In this document: positions 51,901 through 64,000 of the stretch, piece after piece
How the letters are laid out: the number at the start of each line of letters is the position of its first letter
How positions within the stretch are numbered: position 1 is the first letter of the stretch
From: Limnoperna fortunei
Lineage: Eukaryota > Mollusca > Bivalvia > Mytilida > Modiolidae
DNA length: 64,000 nt
Reading direction: 5' to 3'
Assembly (NCBI GenBank): GCA_944474755.1
Contig: OX104119.1
Location: forward strand, 85,440,896-85,504,895
The notes under the pieces: model-generated
What the model saw: only the letters and a program-made list of their open reading frames with translations
Told to the model about the DNA's origin: nothing
The model's database searches: none
Position numbers and translations under genes: made by a program

Positions 51901-52815
51901 TGAATACCACTAGAAACAAATTGGGTATTGGTTAGTGCTTTTTGTAGCAGCCACAGCGAGCCTACTCTTATCGCCATCCACAAAATATGTCCTAGCATGC
52001 ATGGAGCGGGGCACTCTTCAAACACGTTACCCACTGTGGTCCGAGGTCAGACTTTCCGTATTTAACCTGACAACCCTCAACGAGAGAGCATCTTTTATCC
52101 GCCACGCGAGGACGGTCTGGGCAGCTCTGTGGGTTGAGCTCTGTTAACACTCACGGTATTGTCAGAGTATCATTAAAACATAAAACTTTTTCAGATATTG
52201 TTATTAAGTAAGATATATAAACATGCATATGACGACAAATAAAAATAGCAAAGAAAACCGATCGAACAACAAGAGCCAAAAGTCAAGGGACAGTTACAAA
52301 TCCGGATTTATACAAACACAACACAAAAACCAAAGATAAATATTGCGCCATATTGGGGGGAGGGGGATATAGAATCAAGCACACAAAAATCGCTAAAGTT
52401 GTCCTGACTAGTCTATTGTTTTTATAATAAGCTATTGTTCCCAAAGTGGTTCGAGATGTTGTTTAGATATTTTAATACATTAAGTACTAAGATTGAATCC
52501 ATATAAACAGCACTTAAAAGTCACCAGAAAACTTGCATCTATAAACAAGGGATAACACAAAACGTTTCTTAAAAAAATGTATTGTGAAAATAATTTTTCA
52601 GTGCATTGAGCGGTCATAACTGAACCAAATTCAATTACTTTATACTTGAGTGTTGCTTGCTATGCAAGGATCCGTATAACTTTGTTTAATATTACTACAA
52701 TTTAATACATAATTGTCTTGGATCGTTCGTGCGGCGACGGTCAACCTGTGAAAAATTTGAAAAAAAATATTGTTTTAAATTACTCGCTATTTTCTTTTGT
52801 CTAACATCCATTAGC
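48923..52815. other. Non-coding, diverged repeats only
   Basis: AT-rich. Contains inverted parts of the 46.7-kb repeat (50835-50905) and, at 52250-52340, a block (AAGAGCCAAAAGTCAAGGGACA) repeated at 54095-54170. A block at 51490-51650 recurs in weaker form at 54735-54850. No gene seen. Confidence 0.5.
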
Positions 52816-52874
52816 GAATAAAATGTCATCAAAGACAGCAAAATCAATAGAATTTGCTACGCCAGACGCGCGAG
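52816..52874 (-). repeat. Truncated hammerhead-repeat fragment
   Basis: On the minus strand it reads CGCGCGTCTGGCG through TCTTTGATGACATTTTATT, the 3' half of the repeat at 20470-20540. The ribozyme core is missing. Confidence 0.65.
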
Positions 52875-55110
52875 TGAATTGCTCGTTACTTAGTTTTTGT
52901 GTGTAAGTTATAATATAGCGGAATTTGTTTACTAATTTTTAGATTGTTCCCTTTCCGATGGGAAAGATTTTTCATTATGTTCTTGTTTATAAGGGTTTTC
53001 CCTTATCGATTAGAAGGCTTACTGTTAACTATATGTTAATCAACTTTTTCTCCCAACTTTGAAATCGTACAAGATTCCCCAAAGAAAGTTGTTGCAACAT
53101 AGTTTGTGATGGATTGCGGCAATTTGTATGTCAAAATAATCAGAGTAATGTTAGGCGTTCCTGTCATTTAACTTAATGTTTTAGTTCCTATATAATTTTA
53201 TAAATCTAACACATATTATTGACCATTATTTGTAAGACTATATTTAAGTCAGACTATGAGTTAGAGTTAAGTTTTTTTGAATACTAAGACTGCTCACAGA
53301 ATGGTACACAAACTTATTGCGTTTGTGCATTAACGATTTAATGTGTTTTCGTAATAAATATTTCTGTTATGCTGCTCGCTGGACATACTTAAATCTTTAA
53401 ATATAATAAAATACATATCTTAATGTTAAAATCACACTGACTACAGCATAATTAAATGTCCATCCTACGTCAGTTGTTACATGCCTATTGTATTTATAAG
53501 TGTATCAAGTGGCTGGTAGTAATGCAGACAGTAAACAACACTTATAAACAAGGAAACACTAGTATTTACCACTTGTAAACAAGGAGGCACTTGCACTTTT
53601 ACAAATGTGTCATTCACATGGCTCAATCTATATATAGCCACTCATTTATTCATTTAAGTTCATATGACGACATTAAAGTAACATATGACAAAACAATATT
53701 TAAATTATCTTATATGAACGTAACAATGGCAATTTATTACGCATAACATGTGATTTCTCCGTTACTTATTTGTGGGTGTCATTTATTGTCCCATTAGATG
53801 TCCTATTTTTTGCAAAGGTATCCGTAATCGTTAAACAATAAATAAAAGGTACCGAAAAGGACACATTTAATGCTATATTAACTGATATTAAGTTTAAGCA
53901 ATATGAAAAATGACTTTTATTGAAGTTTAAGAACATTTAGAGAAATTACACAAAATGTCGTTGTGAAAGTATTATTCCTGATTAGCACGTGACCTGATGG
54001 GAATCAGGACATCAGGAGAGAAAACAAATACTATTTTCTAGTTAAAAACGGCTGTAAAGAGGTTTCGCATGTTTAAAAACAAATAGCAAAGAAAACCGAC
54101 CGACAAGAGCCAAAATTCAAGGGACAGTTTCAAATCCTGATATAGACAAACGCAACACAAAAAGCTAAAAACACAATAAACAGAAAGAGAGTACCCGAAC
54201 CCAATAAACTCAGGTGCTCCGGACGAGTAGGCAGTGCCTGCCTCTAATAAGACACCTGTCGAGTTATTCATTGTCATGTCTAGGAAAAAGTCAAATCCAG
54301 GAATAGGAATAACTATCTGGTTTAACCTGGTTTATTTCACCATTTCTTTTGAAATGCCTGTACCAAGTCAGGACCATTACTGCATTTTGATTGTTGGTTC
54401 TAGAGTTTGTCGGTTTCACGAACTTTAATTTGTTGATTGTTTTTTGAGAGTTTCATCGGTGTTCGGTATTTTGTTATTACCTTCATTTAACATGGTTCGG
54501 TCATGGCATTCATACATTAGACATATTTGCACCCGAAGCAAATACGAACCTTTGCCTATATTGCCTTGTTGTCTCCCTTTACCATGTCTTGAGCTGAATT
54601 TGTCAACATCAATTAACAAATATTTCTTATATTTACATAGTTTTTGCTCGAGAAATAATTATCATTCAAATACAAACATTATTGAAAAATATTTAATGGC
54701 TAATATTAATTCGATTAAAATGTACCGGCTATTAATGACAAAGTGAATGAGAGTCAAGACGGATCAACCAATTGAGACTTTTCGGACTAGTCAAGGCATG
54801 TTTCAGGCTGGTTTAAGAACGGTCAAGGCTATTTCTGACATTATGTACTAGATAAGACAAGGTCAATGTAAAGTAAGACTGAAACTTGTCTTTGTTATCT
54901 CGCATAACACGGAACACCTTGTGTGCAAATAAACTTTGAAACCGTAAGCAGATGTAGTAAAAGGTCGTTGCAAAATGGATTGTGACATATAGTCAGTCTA
55001 AATTTAATGCCCTGAAATTAAACAAAAATATTTTAAAAGCTGTAGCCGGATTTGGTATAATGCTTTGGAATTTGGGTGATAAAAGCTCTACATCATCTGG
55101 ATTTTTAATA
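52875..55110. other. Non-coding, diverged repeats only
   Basis: Includes the direct copies of repeats noted at 46.7, 51.5 and 52.25 kb. Short ORFs show no domain. Confidence 0.5.
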
Positions 55111-55208
55111 TTGTTTGGGTGTGAGCGCCACTGATTAGTCTTGAATAGATGAAAAGCTAGTCTGGTATATTAAATTCTTCTATTCTTGGTTTATTTGATG
55201 ACATTTTA
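55111..55208 (+). repeat. Decayed hammerhead-ribozyme repeat
   Basis: Aligns with 20440-20540 (TTTGGGTGTGAGCGCCACTG and later TTTGATGACATTTTATTTG), but the core reads CTGATTA and ATGAAAA, so catalytic bases are lost. Confidence 0.7.
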
Positions 55209-55799
55209 TTTGTAACATTTGTAACAAGACATTTCGTATCTTGTATAGTAGTTACTTTCCATTTTTTACAAGTTAACGCAGTACCATTGCAGCTCAAAAG
55301 TCATTGTCAGATTCTCATTCCTGGCATTGTGTATTGTGCAGGTCTCAAACTTAACCATAATAATGGCAGTCACAATTTCCTTTCCACTTAACTCCCACCT
55401 TTACCGCAATATTCAGTGTTTGTTTACCTGTTTTTGTCATGAATATGACTGCCATAGTGCTATATAGACGTTATTGAATGAGTAAAATAAATGCACCATT
55501 CATACAACCTATCATTAAGTCAAACGATTGAAATTCATATACGTATTTACTGTTTGTGGTTGTGTTAATAATTTTAATCTCATTCTTAGCAATGTCAGAT
55601 TCTACTATGTAATGACGTCTAGTTTTAATTATAGTAAAAGTTGGAAATTCATGTCTTACCAGAAAACTGCCAATCATTGTCAGATAAGGTTTGAGTCGTG
55701 CTCTTTATGTTAGCATTAGCATCTTAGTATTTGAGTCTTGAATTATGATGGCCAGTGAAATAAACATATGTGAATTGAGAAGGGACTCATTGGTAAAGA

Positions 55800-56055
55800 T
55801 AGATTCTCTACTACTGATGATGTGGTATGACTGAGATTGCGGGATTGAATCTCATAGCCGGCAGTTTGCATTTGTCTCTAATCTTCATTGACAGGGATTG
55901 AAAGTTTTCTTACCAAAGGGCGAGGCTGTCTCCGGGTACAATGGCTTCCTCCCCATAAAAAACTGGACGTAATTATATAGCTGGACGTAATTATATAGTT
56001 GGACGTAATGATACAGCTACAGAAATTGCTAAAAGTGGCGTTAAACAACCTTAAA
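55800..56055 (+). repeat. SINE, molluscan type
   Basis: A B-box-like GCGGGATTGAATCTC, a central TCTCTAATCTTCATTGACA block, and a tail with ACTGGACGTAATTATATAG (three tandem copies) and GCTAAAAGTGGCGTTAAAC. The tail is shared with the copy at 60335. Confidence 0.7.
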
Positions 56056-57895
56056 ACAAACAATAAAACAACAACGTGTACATTAATAGATTTATTAGGA
56101 AAGTAGTTATACACTTTAAACACTTAAAAATTTTACTGCCATAGACATCAATATGAATCTTATAAAACAAAATTAATAATACACTGAGATTGCATTTGTT
56201 CACTATTATTTTGTAAATCAAATGCTTTATAAACTATAGTTAGGTGGAATCCTTACCTTACATGAACTTAAAACAGTCAACATCTCTTGTTTAATCTTTG
56301 ATTTTGTGAACAGAAATCATCGTTGCTTTCGAAAGCATTACAACAGTCATAATCTGTTTTTTCCGAAATGACAAACATTTTCTAAATGTTTCCTTTAAAG
56401 TGGGCACTGATAATTTCCAAATCCCTAAGTCACGTGGTTCTGGGGTGATGAAAGATCGGATAAAACAATCAATACCTTTGCATTGAATTATGTCTGTAAA
56501 TATTAAATTTTAAGTAAGCATAATCGATATCTCAAACATTAAAGTTTACTTTTGAAACTAATGATCTTTTTGAAACCATTTAGTTAGGTGGAAAGGGGGG
56601 GGGGGGGTAAACTAAGGGTTGTTGTGGCTTTCCGTCCAGCATCGTTGGAAGATCAAATAAAAATTATAAAGACCGATTAAACTTTTATTGTTTCATTTTT
56701 GAAAAGAAAGGAAATTTACAATTCATCTGCAGTTACATGTATTCCTTTACGTTTAATTAACTTTCATGTTATGTATATGACTTATGAAATTCATAATTCA
56801 TTTTACACACGAAAATTAATAAAATAGTAGTCATCTTGTCGGAAAAAATACAATTTTAGATTTTACATCTTAAATTTTCGTTTTAGTTAAAAACTTGATT
56901 ACGTAATAATCCAAGTTGACTGACCTCATATACGACACCTGTTTAGTTTTAGCTCTTTCAGTAAACACCCGTAATTAACTTACAATTTTAGTTTTGACAT
57001 GTCTTTTTAATTTTTACTTTGAATATTTCACACCTATTGTAACTATCTGTTATTATAATGATCTGCATTTTTACTCTTTTTTCTATTGCAGTTTTAATGA
57101 TTGCACATTTTATTTATTGTTCAGTATTTTGTTACTATTGTCATTTAGAACATAACTTCGAACCTTATTTTTGTATAAAAACTTTATCTTAATTAACATT
57201 TACTCTGCATCCAGTGTCAACATTTTCCTATTATTATTGCAATAATGATTATTATAATGAACGATAGTCATATATTTAAAACTCCCTTGACCTGAGAAAA
57301 TACAATCAAAAACATACTACATACCAGAATTCTTTACTGACAACTGACAGATGCAAATGAAAGGTTTATTGCACGTTTGAAATCACTCCTGAGACCTAAG
57401 AGATCTCATTCAAAAAGCGGTACACATAAACCTTTATCTGAGACCTATGATGGCATTGAAAAAATATTAGACATATAAAATAAATCATGAGACAAAAAAA
57501 CTGTTACATATATATAATTACCATATAACTTGAAAGATATATTTGAAAACCATGTAACACATCCAACTGACAACTAATTGAGGCAACTAAAACCATATTT
57601 TACATATAAAATAAACCGTGGGTATAACTCAATAAATATTGTGACGCCAACTGAAGGTTTGTGTACGAAATTGTGAAAATGAAAGCACAAACATAGTTTG
57701 CATAACCCTTTTCGACGATAGCTTTTACGTATAAAATACAATTTTTAAGTATTTGTGTATTGCAATGACATTAAGAGGTTAAAAAATAGAATGGTTTAGG
57801 ATAATAAAAACAATTTTAGCGTATAATATTTAAAAATCATAAAGTTGTCTAAATTGTCTTACAAACATTTAAAAGTAAATTTAATTGGATTATCG
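56056..57895. other. Non-coding, nothing recognised
   Basis: AT-rich, with a G tract at about 56596-56608. Confidence 0.5.
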
Positions 57896-59944
57896 TCAAT
57901 TTATTAAAATTAAATCTTTCACTTGCTCCCCCCTTTTTGCTATGGTCGCTGCGTGTAGATCTAACAACATCCCATTACAGGTCACTTCAGGGGTCATATG
58001 CATAGATTTTTCGTTAGCCAGTCAAAATCAAGCTTGGCCAATCTTAGGGTATACATTCGGAACATCGGCAAATCGGGTTTTTCCATTCGACGCCAAAGTG
58101 TACCAAATGTATTACAATACGTCAAGAAGATTGTTACCGGAGATGTAAACAAACCAAATTGAAGCAAATTTTCTTACAAATATGGAATCTACTGAATAAA
58201 CAACGTTACGAAAGTTGTACATACGACTAAAATCACAATGTGGTTTTTATTTGTGGAGTTTCATTCGTGCAAATCGAAGCTACACCAGCCGTACCAGGAC
58301 CAGGTGGAACGTGAAATCGAACGGAAACATTTTTACACACTGGAATCGGGCTGAAATGCTTTGTATTATTAAAAATGAAGGTAGATGTCCCCAGTTACAA
58401 AACTAATTGACAGCCTCCAATTTACATTTTAACTGTCACCAACGAAGATATTGATGGAAAAAATGCTTTTGGATCATGCGGTTTATATCGGCTTTCATAA
58501 TGACATTATAGTTTAAACTTGGATAAATACGTATTATTTTAACCAGGAACAGCAAATTTCACGCAGACATGAAGATTTCTTTAAAAAATACGAAGGACAT
58601 GGCTAAAAAGTGGAAAGGATTTAGTGACAAGAAAACCAAGTTGGTCATTAAAATGCTATGATTGCTTGAACCAAATCTGTTTGGCAGTGCCTATATATGA
58701 CTTGTTACTTTGTGTAATGTTACACCATCATACACTAAAGGAACCCATTTATTGACTTAGAGATCACTCTAGACATTATTTATTTTTAATTGTTTATTTA
58801 CAATTATGACAGAATAAACATAACACCTTACCTAAACTTTGTGTTCATATTTGAAATTGCTTCAGTTACTGAAATTTCTTCCACTGAACCATGTAGCTTA
58901 CACACTTCCTATAGTAAAACTATCGGCATATCCTTTTTAATTTTCCCATTTGAAAAAATTAGTGTTCAAGATGTGATTTTATTTTCAATTTGAACTTTTG
59001 TTTTTTCTACTTTCATCAAATTCATGACCTTCAGTTTTTATTAGGAACCAAAGTACCCAACAGAAAACCTCAAACCTTCTGCTGACTTGTGAATTAAGGT
59101 AGTCGTCAACCACATAATCAATTGTAGATTCAAGAGTCAACCCTTGTTTGACTTTGCTAAAAGAAGGAAACATTTAATTATAATTTGATTGAGTCAAGTT
59201 TTATATTTCTTGTCACAAATGTACACAAAATGAATTTTAGGCCAAAAAGACCAATCCAGAATGACTACCTTAAAAAGCAGGCACAGGTGGAAGGATTCTT
59301 AATTCTCCTTTAACAGTGTTTAAGGTAAACTAAAGTTGTAATATTCATGTACAACATGTACATTACTAAAATGTGCAATATGTCAAATGAATGTTAAATA
59401 TATGCCTATACTAGTTTAGTTTCCACAATAGTAGTCAAATTCCCCAGTCTCTGGCTTCAGTACATCCAGTACTAGTCTACATTATTTGCATTTTATCATG
59501 TAAACCTGTTGGGGACATATATGTACAGATTTTTGGCTCGTTTTTTCGTCCACCCAACCTCAGGTTTACCTTTGCACTGAATCATTGTTTAGGAAGATGA
59601 CGTCACATCTTTATGATACTTAGCACACAGTTACAAACAAAATGATATCTCTTCACCGGCAAATTTTTATAGTGTTTTGCCAAATATTTTCTAGCTAGAG
59701 TGAACTTAGAGAAGAAAAATGAGGGTGTTAACCAATATGTGTTAATCCAGACTCAATGTCATCGGTACACATTTTCTCATTTTCAAATTGTATTCAGGTG
59801 TATGTAATTAGAGCCAAACTTGACAGAAGAATTACTTTCAATTGGTAAAGTAGTATACACAAGTGCAATTCCTCCTACTGGTCTGGAGTATCTTTGATAT
59901 GTGCATTTTTTATCTTTAGGGGTCTTGGTCTTCTCTTGATTACA

Positions 59945-60110
59945 GAGCCCTTTATTGTGGCTGAGTGATTAACATAGTCATTTTACTTTTGATCAAGTGC
60001 CTGTCACCACTGAGGTTCTGGGTTTGAGTTTCACTGCGGGAGAGTGTGCTCAACTCCAATCTTAATTGACAAGGATTTCTAGTTTTCTTGTTTTTATACC
60101 AATTATTGTC
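59945..60110 (+). repeat. SINE fragment
   Basis: tRNA-like start GTGGCTGAGTGATTAACATA, B-box-like GGGTTTGAGTTTCACTG and the CAACTCCAATCTTAATTGACA block shared with the other SINEs. The 3' tail is missing or diverged. Confidence 0.6.
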
Positions 60111-60334
60111 ATGGTTACTTAGAACTGACCTAATCCAATAACTTTAGTGTAGTACTCATCATAAGCTTCCACTAGAAAAAATTTGATTTACCTAGGACTT
60201 AAGCTTACACAGATATAAAATATATAGTGTTTATGTAGTCGCCAGATTCCTATGTTTTGACTCCAGTCCCCACAGGCAAGACAATAAAAACAGGAAAATC
60301 TATATAATTGAACATTTGTTGAAACTGATGTTGA

Positions 60335-60535
60335 ATCCCAGTTGGTTACATGACTGTTAACACTGGGGTTGCAGGTTCGAGTCTTATTATGGGTGCGCTC
60401 AAATCTAATCTCAATTTACAAAAGGTCATGGTTTTCATCATGGTACTTCAGATTGCTCCACCAATAAAACTGGATGTGACTATATAACTGACAAACTGCT
60501 GAAAGTGGCATTAAATACCATTTAAATACACAAAC
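60335..60535 (+). repeat. SINE, molluscan type
   Basis: A-box and B-box-like parts (GGTTACATGACTGTTAACA, GCAGGTTCGAGTCTTA), the AATCTAATCTCAATTTACA block and the tail CCACCAATAAAACTGGATG...TGCTGAAAGTGGCATTAAA. Confidence 0.7.
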
Positions 60536-62884
60536 TAATTTCTACAAGAAAATTTGGTATAGTAGTTGATAATCATAAAGGTACATACAATTACATGTAT
60601 TTGATCATTAAGTAAAACTGAAGATTTGTTTTCTTTATCTTTATAGCCAGACTAGTTGTACTCTCGATTATCATCATCAGACTGCATACCGACATTAGAA
60701 TCAGATGAAACATATGTTGCATTCTTTGTAGCTGCATTTAGCAGGCATTCCACTTTTATTTTATTCCAAGGTCTTTAGTTCAGATGTACATTGCATTTAT
60801 AAAATTGTTTGACAAAAAACTATCATACAACAGTTTTTGTTTTCAGGATATTTTTTAATTTCAAAGTCAGTTGATGCAGATGATAATTTTAATATAAAAT
60901 AAAAGCAACTGAAGAATTCCAATTTCTTTCTGTCCATTGTACATGTATAAAACATGTATATCCCTTTGAAGTGCAATAGATGATAGATTTTGAAAAAATA
61001 GCATTCTTTAAGGTACTGTTATCCATCTACAGTGTATAAGTCATGACACTGATATCTTAATATACTGGTAATTTTTTTTCTTTCATCTGTTTTAACTCTT
61101 TTGTGAGTATTTGTGTGTAGTACATGTAGCACTTTGGACCAGAACAGAAAAGCCAGTTTTGATCATATTCTTCCCTGTTTAAACAATTGAAAACATGAGA
61201 AAATTAGAGCAGTCGCTTGGAAGAAAATAAGAACTTAAATTTTCTATAACATTCTGCAAAGAAAAAATTCTTTATGTGTATCAAGTTTATTCCCTATTAT
61301 TCAGTCAGCTGCATACCTTTACAAGAAATGGTTCAATAATTTTAATTCAAAGTTACAAATTGATTAGCACCTTTAAACATACATGTAGCCAATGAACCAA
61401 GTTTACAAGCTGTCCTTATGCTGTTATAAATCAAGGTACATGTATTTATCTAAACAGTGGTCACATCATAAATGTAAACCATATTTAGTATTGTGAATAA
61501 ATTTTAAATGCATTTTTTTTAAACTGCATGTCACTGCACTCTTTTCAGTTCTTGATTATTAATATTGCATTTTAATTACTTTCATACAGAATATAAGAAT
61601 GCATCTATGTGGTGAGGTTACTTATAAAAAACAATCCACTTTATGAAGATCTATACAAGTTGAAACTTTTATTTACAAGATACATTGTACTAGTAGATTA
61701 AAAAAAACAAGATGTAAAGATTCCACTTACATGTACCAAGTTGGCATCATGTGTGAAACTGATCTAATTTGAACAGAAACTTGGAACTTTTGAAAATTGC
61801 TTCTCCATACAGGGTCACCAGCTAGACTAGTGATGCACAAATGATATCTATAAATCTGAAATGAAATTGTTTATAATGTTAATTTATACATGTATTAAGT
61901 GACTTGAATAACTATATAACTATTTTATTTGTAGCATTGATTTTCACACACCTTTTTGGAGAAATAATTTTTAGAATAAAACATCCACAACTTGTTTTAC
62001 AAATGAGATGGCGTTTCATTAGTGGTGATCAAAGTACCTTAAATTTTTTACGACACTCAACCAAGCCATGAATGTCGATTAAAACTGGAACAATAGGAAA
62101 TATGATGAATAATTCATGTCTACCAGTAGCTTTTTGATAGCTTTTTGTCAAATGTTTAATATTAATTACCCTTATCAATCTCCTAACCACGTTAGTTACA
62201 TGTTTTATATACTAGTACTATTTTACTGATACCATGTTGTTTTTCATCGTATGTAATTCCCCTCCCCCTTTTTTCTTGTTAAAAAAATCGCTCCTTATTG
62301 TGAAAAAAGTTCATATTTTCGTATATAATTTACGTACTGACCTTTCTATGCTGTCGTTCAGTTTTGAACTTCTGTTTACTTGATTCTCCACAAGCAATAT
62401 CAAAAGCATTCCAACATCTCTCAAATAGCGCGATGACGATTTGTTCATCTTAAAGATGATCTTTTTCTTCATTGGAATGTAAACGATACAAATTGAAGTG
62501 GAAAGAATTTCCCTAACGCTTTAGGAAGAACGGCAACGCAACCCTTTCTTTCTCTAAACAATCCAACATCATTCTTTGAGTTCTCGAGTACTAAAATAGT
62601 TGGTAAATTTTTTCAGGTCGCAAAAATGCATCGGACATCGCCATTTTGACACTAAAGCCTAGTGTGATATACAAACCAGTATTTGATTGGTCGAATCACT
62701 CAACTCGAACTAAAATTTGATTGGACGATCAAAATTAAAAATTTTGACCCGTGACGTGACCTGTAATGAGATGTTGATAGATCTTACAACGCAGAGTCCT
62801 ATAACAAAAAGGGGGGAGCAAGTGAAAGACTTAATTTTAATTAAATTAGATTATCGTGATCCAAATATCCGAAACTAAAAATAT

Positions 62885-63145
62885 TCAGCGGACAAACTTT
62901 TCACGTGGTAAAATTATAAAGAGAAAAAACAGTCCAGTGGACAAACGTGTCATGTGGTAAAATTATCAAGAGAAAAACCTGTCCACTGTCCTTTAAAAAA
63001 CATTATCAAAAGAACAAAAGTGTCCAGTAGGCACTTTTTCAGTTGAAAAGAAACAGGTTAAGAGACAAGACATGTCAAAAGAACATAATGTAAAATAGAC
63101 AGAAAGTAAAACATTGTCAAATAGACACATTGATATTACGGAAAA
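62885..63145 (+). repeat. Diverged tandem repeat, about 50-60 bp
   Basis: Units containing AGTGGACAAACGTGTCATG, GTGGTAAAATTAT-AAGAGAAAAA and CAGTCCAGT-like blocks, clear for two or three units and then decaying. Confidence 0.6.
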
Positions 63146-64000
63146 CTTTTCAAAAGAACAGCCAAAGTTAAATAAGGTTTTAAATATATATGCCCTTACA
63201 AGACTTATCTATGCTCCTCAGCTTGCTTTAAGCAGCTAAAATCTCTGCTTTTCATTTTAACTAGAAACGTATGCTATGACTTCACCCAAATGTAACTATT
63301 ATAACTGTTATTGATTTGATAAACTTATTGAATTCCTAATAAATCTATTAAACGTATCCAGTAAGCAATAATTTTCAACTTGCATATATTTGTCATGCAC
63401 AAATGTTAGTGATTACATGAACGAACTGAAACTTTGATCATTTTTTATGGTTTAGAACCAACAATAATTTTAAATCAAAATAGTTGTATTAAATTTAAAA
63501 ATAAAATCAAAACGACAATACAAACAGCACAAAACGCTTACTTGGAACCGCTTTTCATGCACATGTGTATGATATTGAAATAATAAAGAAACATAGCTTT
63601 TGATCACTTTTGATTGAGAGCCATCACTAATTTTAATTTAAACTAGTTTTACTGAATTTTGTAAAAATAAAATCAGAAAGACACTACAAACTGTCCAAAG
63701 TGCTTGCTTGGATTCGACTTTCATTAATATAACAAGGAAATAATATATAAACAACTTGACAGTACTACTATTATACAATTAATAAGAACGCATTTAAAAA
63801 AATAATTTAAATTTTAAACCAAAATTAGATTCTACAGAAAATAATTATTCTCGAGGATATTGTACTTATCCAAAATTTTGTATTGTAAAAAATTGTGCAA
63901 CGTGGTTCCAATTTAGCAGCACATTTGCTTTGTTCAACAACCAGACAGAATGTAAAATAATTGATATAAGCAACGATATTGGTTAAAATATAAATATTAA
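63146..64000. other. Non-coding, nothing recognised
   Basis: AT-rich. CAAAACGACAATACAAAC near 63505 and CAGAAAGACACTACAAAC near 63675 suggest a weak direct repeat of about 165 bp. Confidence 0.45.

Larger units (their letters stand above)
57896..62850. mobile_element. About 5-kb span bounded by inverted repeats
   Basis: The left end (TTAAAATTAAATCTTTCACTT, GCTCCCCCCTTTTT) is the inverse of the right end (about 62755-62850). Homology continues inward for about 100 bp (CATTACAGGTCAC). No transposase frame is recognised inside, so it may be a non-autonomous DNA transposon or an inverted duplication. Two SINEs lie within it. Confidence 0.5.

Noticed and set aside
60335..60420. tRNA gene suggested by A- and B-box-like sequence
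   Set aside because: No cloverleaf can be drawn, and the sequence continues into a SINE body and tail shared with other copies.

Overview
The window looks like nuclear DNA of a marine bivalve, most likely a Mytilus-type mussel. The evidence is an AT-rich background, intron-split host exons, a hammerhead-ribozyme repeat family, tRNA-derived SINEs, and dense retroelements, foldback elements and minisatellites. The genus is an inference from repeat types, not from a marker gene. Very little is ordinary host coding sequence; most of the window is mobile DNA.

Layout. (1) 1-8971, minus strand: a Ty3/Gypsy-type LTR element with gag (helix-hairpin-helix N terminus, zinc knuckle), a pol broken by frame changes and a stop (protease, RT, RNase H, integrase, PHD finger), and a third ORF in the env position that runs off the left edge and ends at what looks like the start of a TatD-type hydrolase domain. 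A candidate primer-binding site and 5' LTR lie at 8671-8971. (2) 8997-11324: two inverted Penelope-like element 3' halves (GIY-YIG endonuclease, hammerhead-like motif) facing away from a 200-N gap. (3) 11325-22161: mostly non-coding, with a SINE, a PIF/Harbinger-like MITE (TSD TTA), a 160-bp tandem repeat, a macro-domain gene with one frameshift, a foldback element and a hammerhead ribozyme.

(4) 22168-37365: a complete Polinton/Maverick (adintovirus-like) element of 15,198 bp, with 152-bp terminal inverted repeats that I read as identical, AG...CT ends, and a perfect 6-bp target-site duplication TATAGC. It carries a protein-primed DNA polymerase B, an adenain-type protease, a coiled-coil fiber-like gene (broken), an integrase fused to a zinc ribbon, a PLA2-like domain and a chromodomain, a packaging ATPase, a Cys/His protein, a protein with a conserved GTPGLWEL block, small virion-type proteins, a double-jelly-roll-type major capsid protein, a penton-type minor capsid protein, a membrane protein and an acidic protein. 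Replication genes are at the left and morphogenesis genes at the right. Most + strand junctions carry a TATAAATA(A)-type motif that overlaps a stop codon, an AATAAA and the next ATG. Unusual points are a roughly 330-residue second polymerase-like module nested inside PolB, an exact 222-bp duplication of PolB catalytic motif A, and TIRs that carry the promoter and start codon of the terminal genes.

(5) 37366-46520: exons of an isopentenyl phosphate kinase-like gene (+ strand), within a region containing a direct segmental duplication (about 37.8-40.5 kb and 41.06-43.7 kb). The second copy of one exon has a 44-bp frameshifting deletion. (6) 46521-64000: no gene recognised; a 30-bp minisatellite lies just upstream of the last kinase exon, and beyond it are foldback elements, SINEs, decayed hammerhead repeats and a roughly 5-kb span bounded by inverted repeats.
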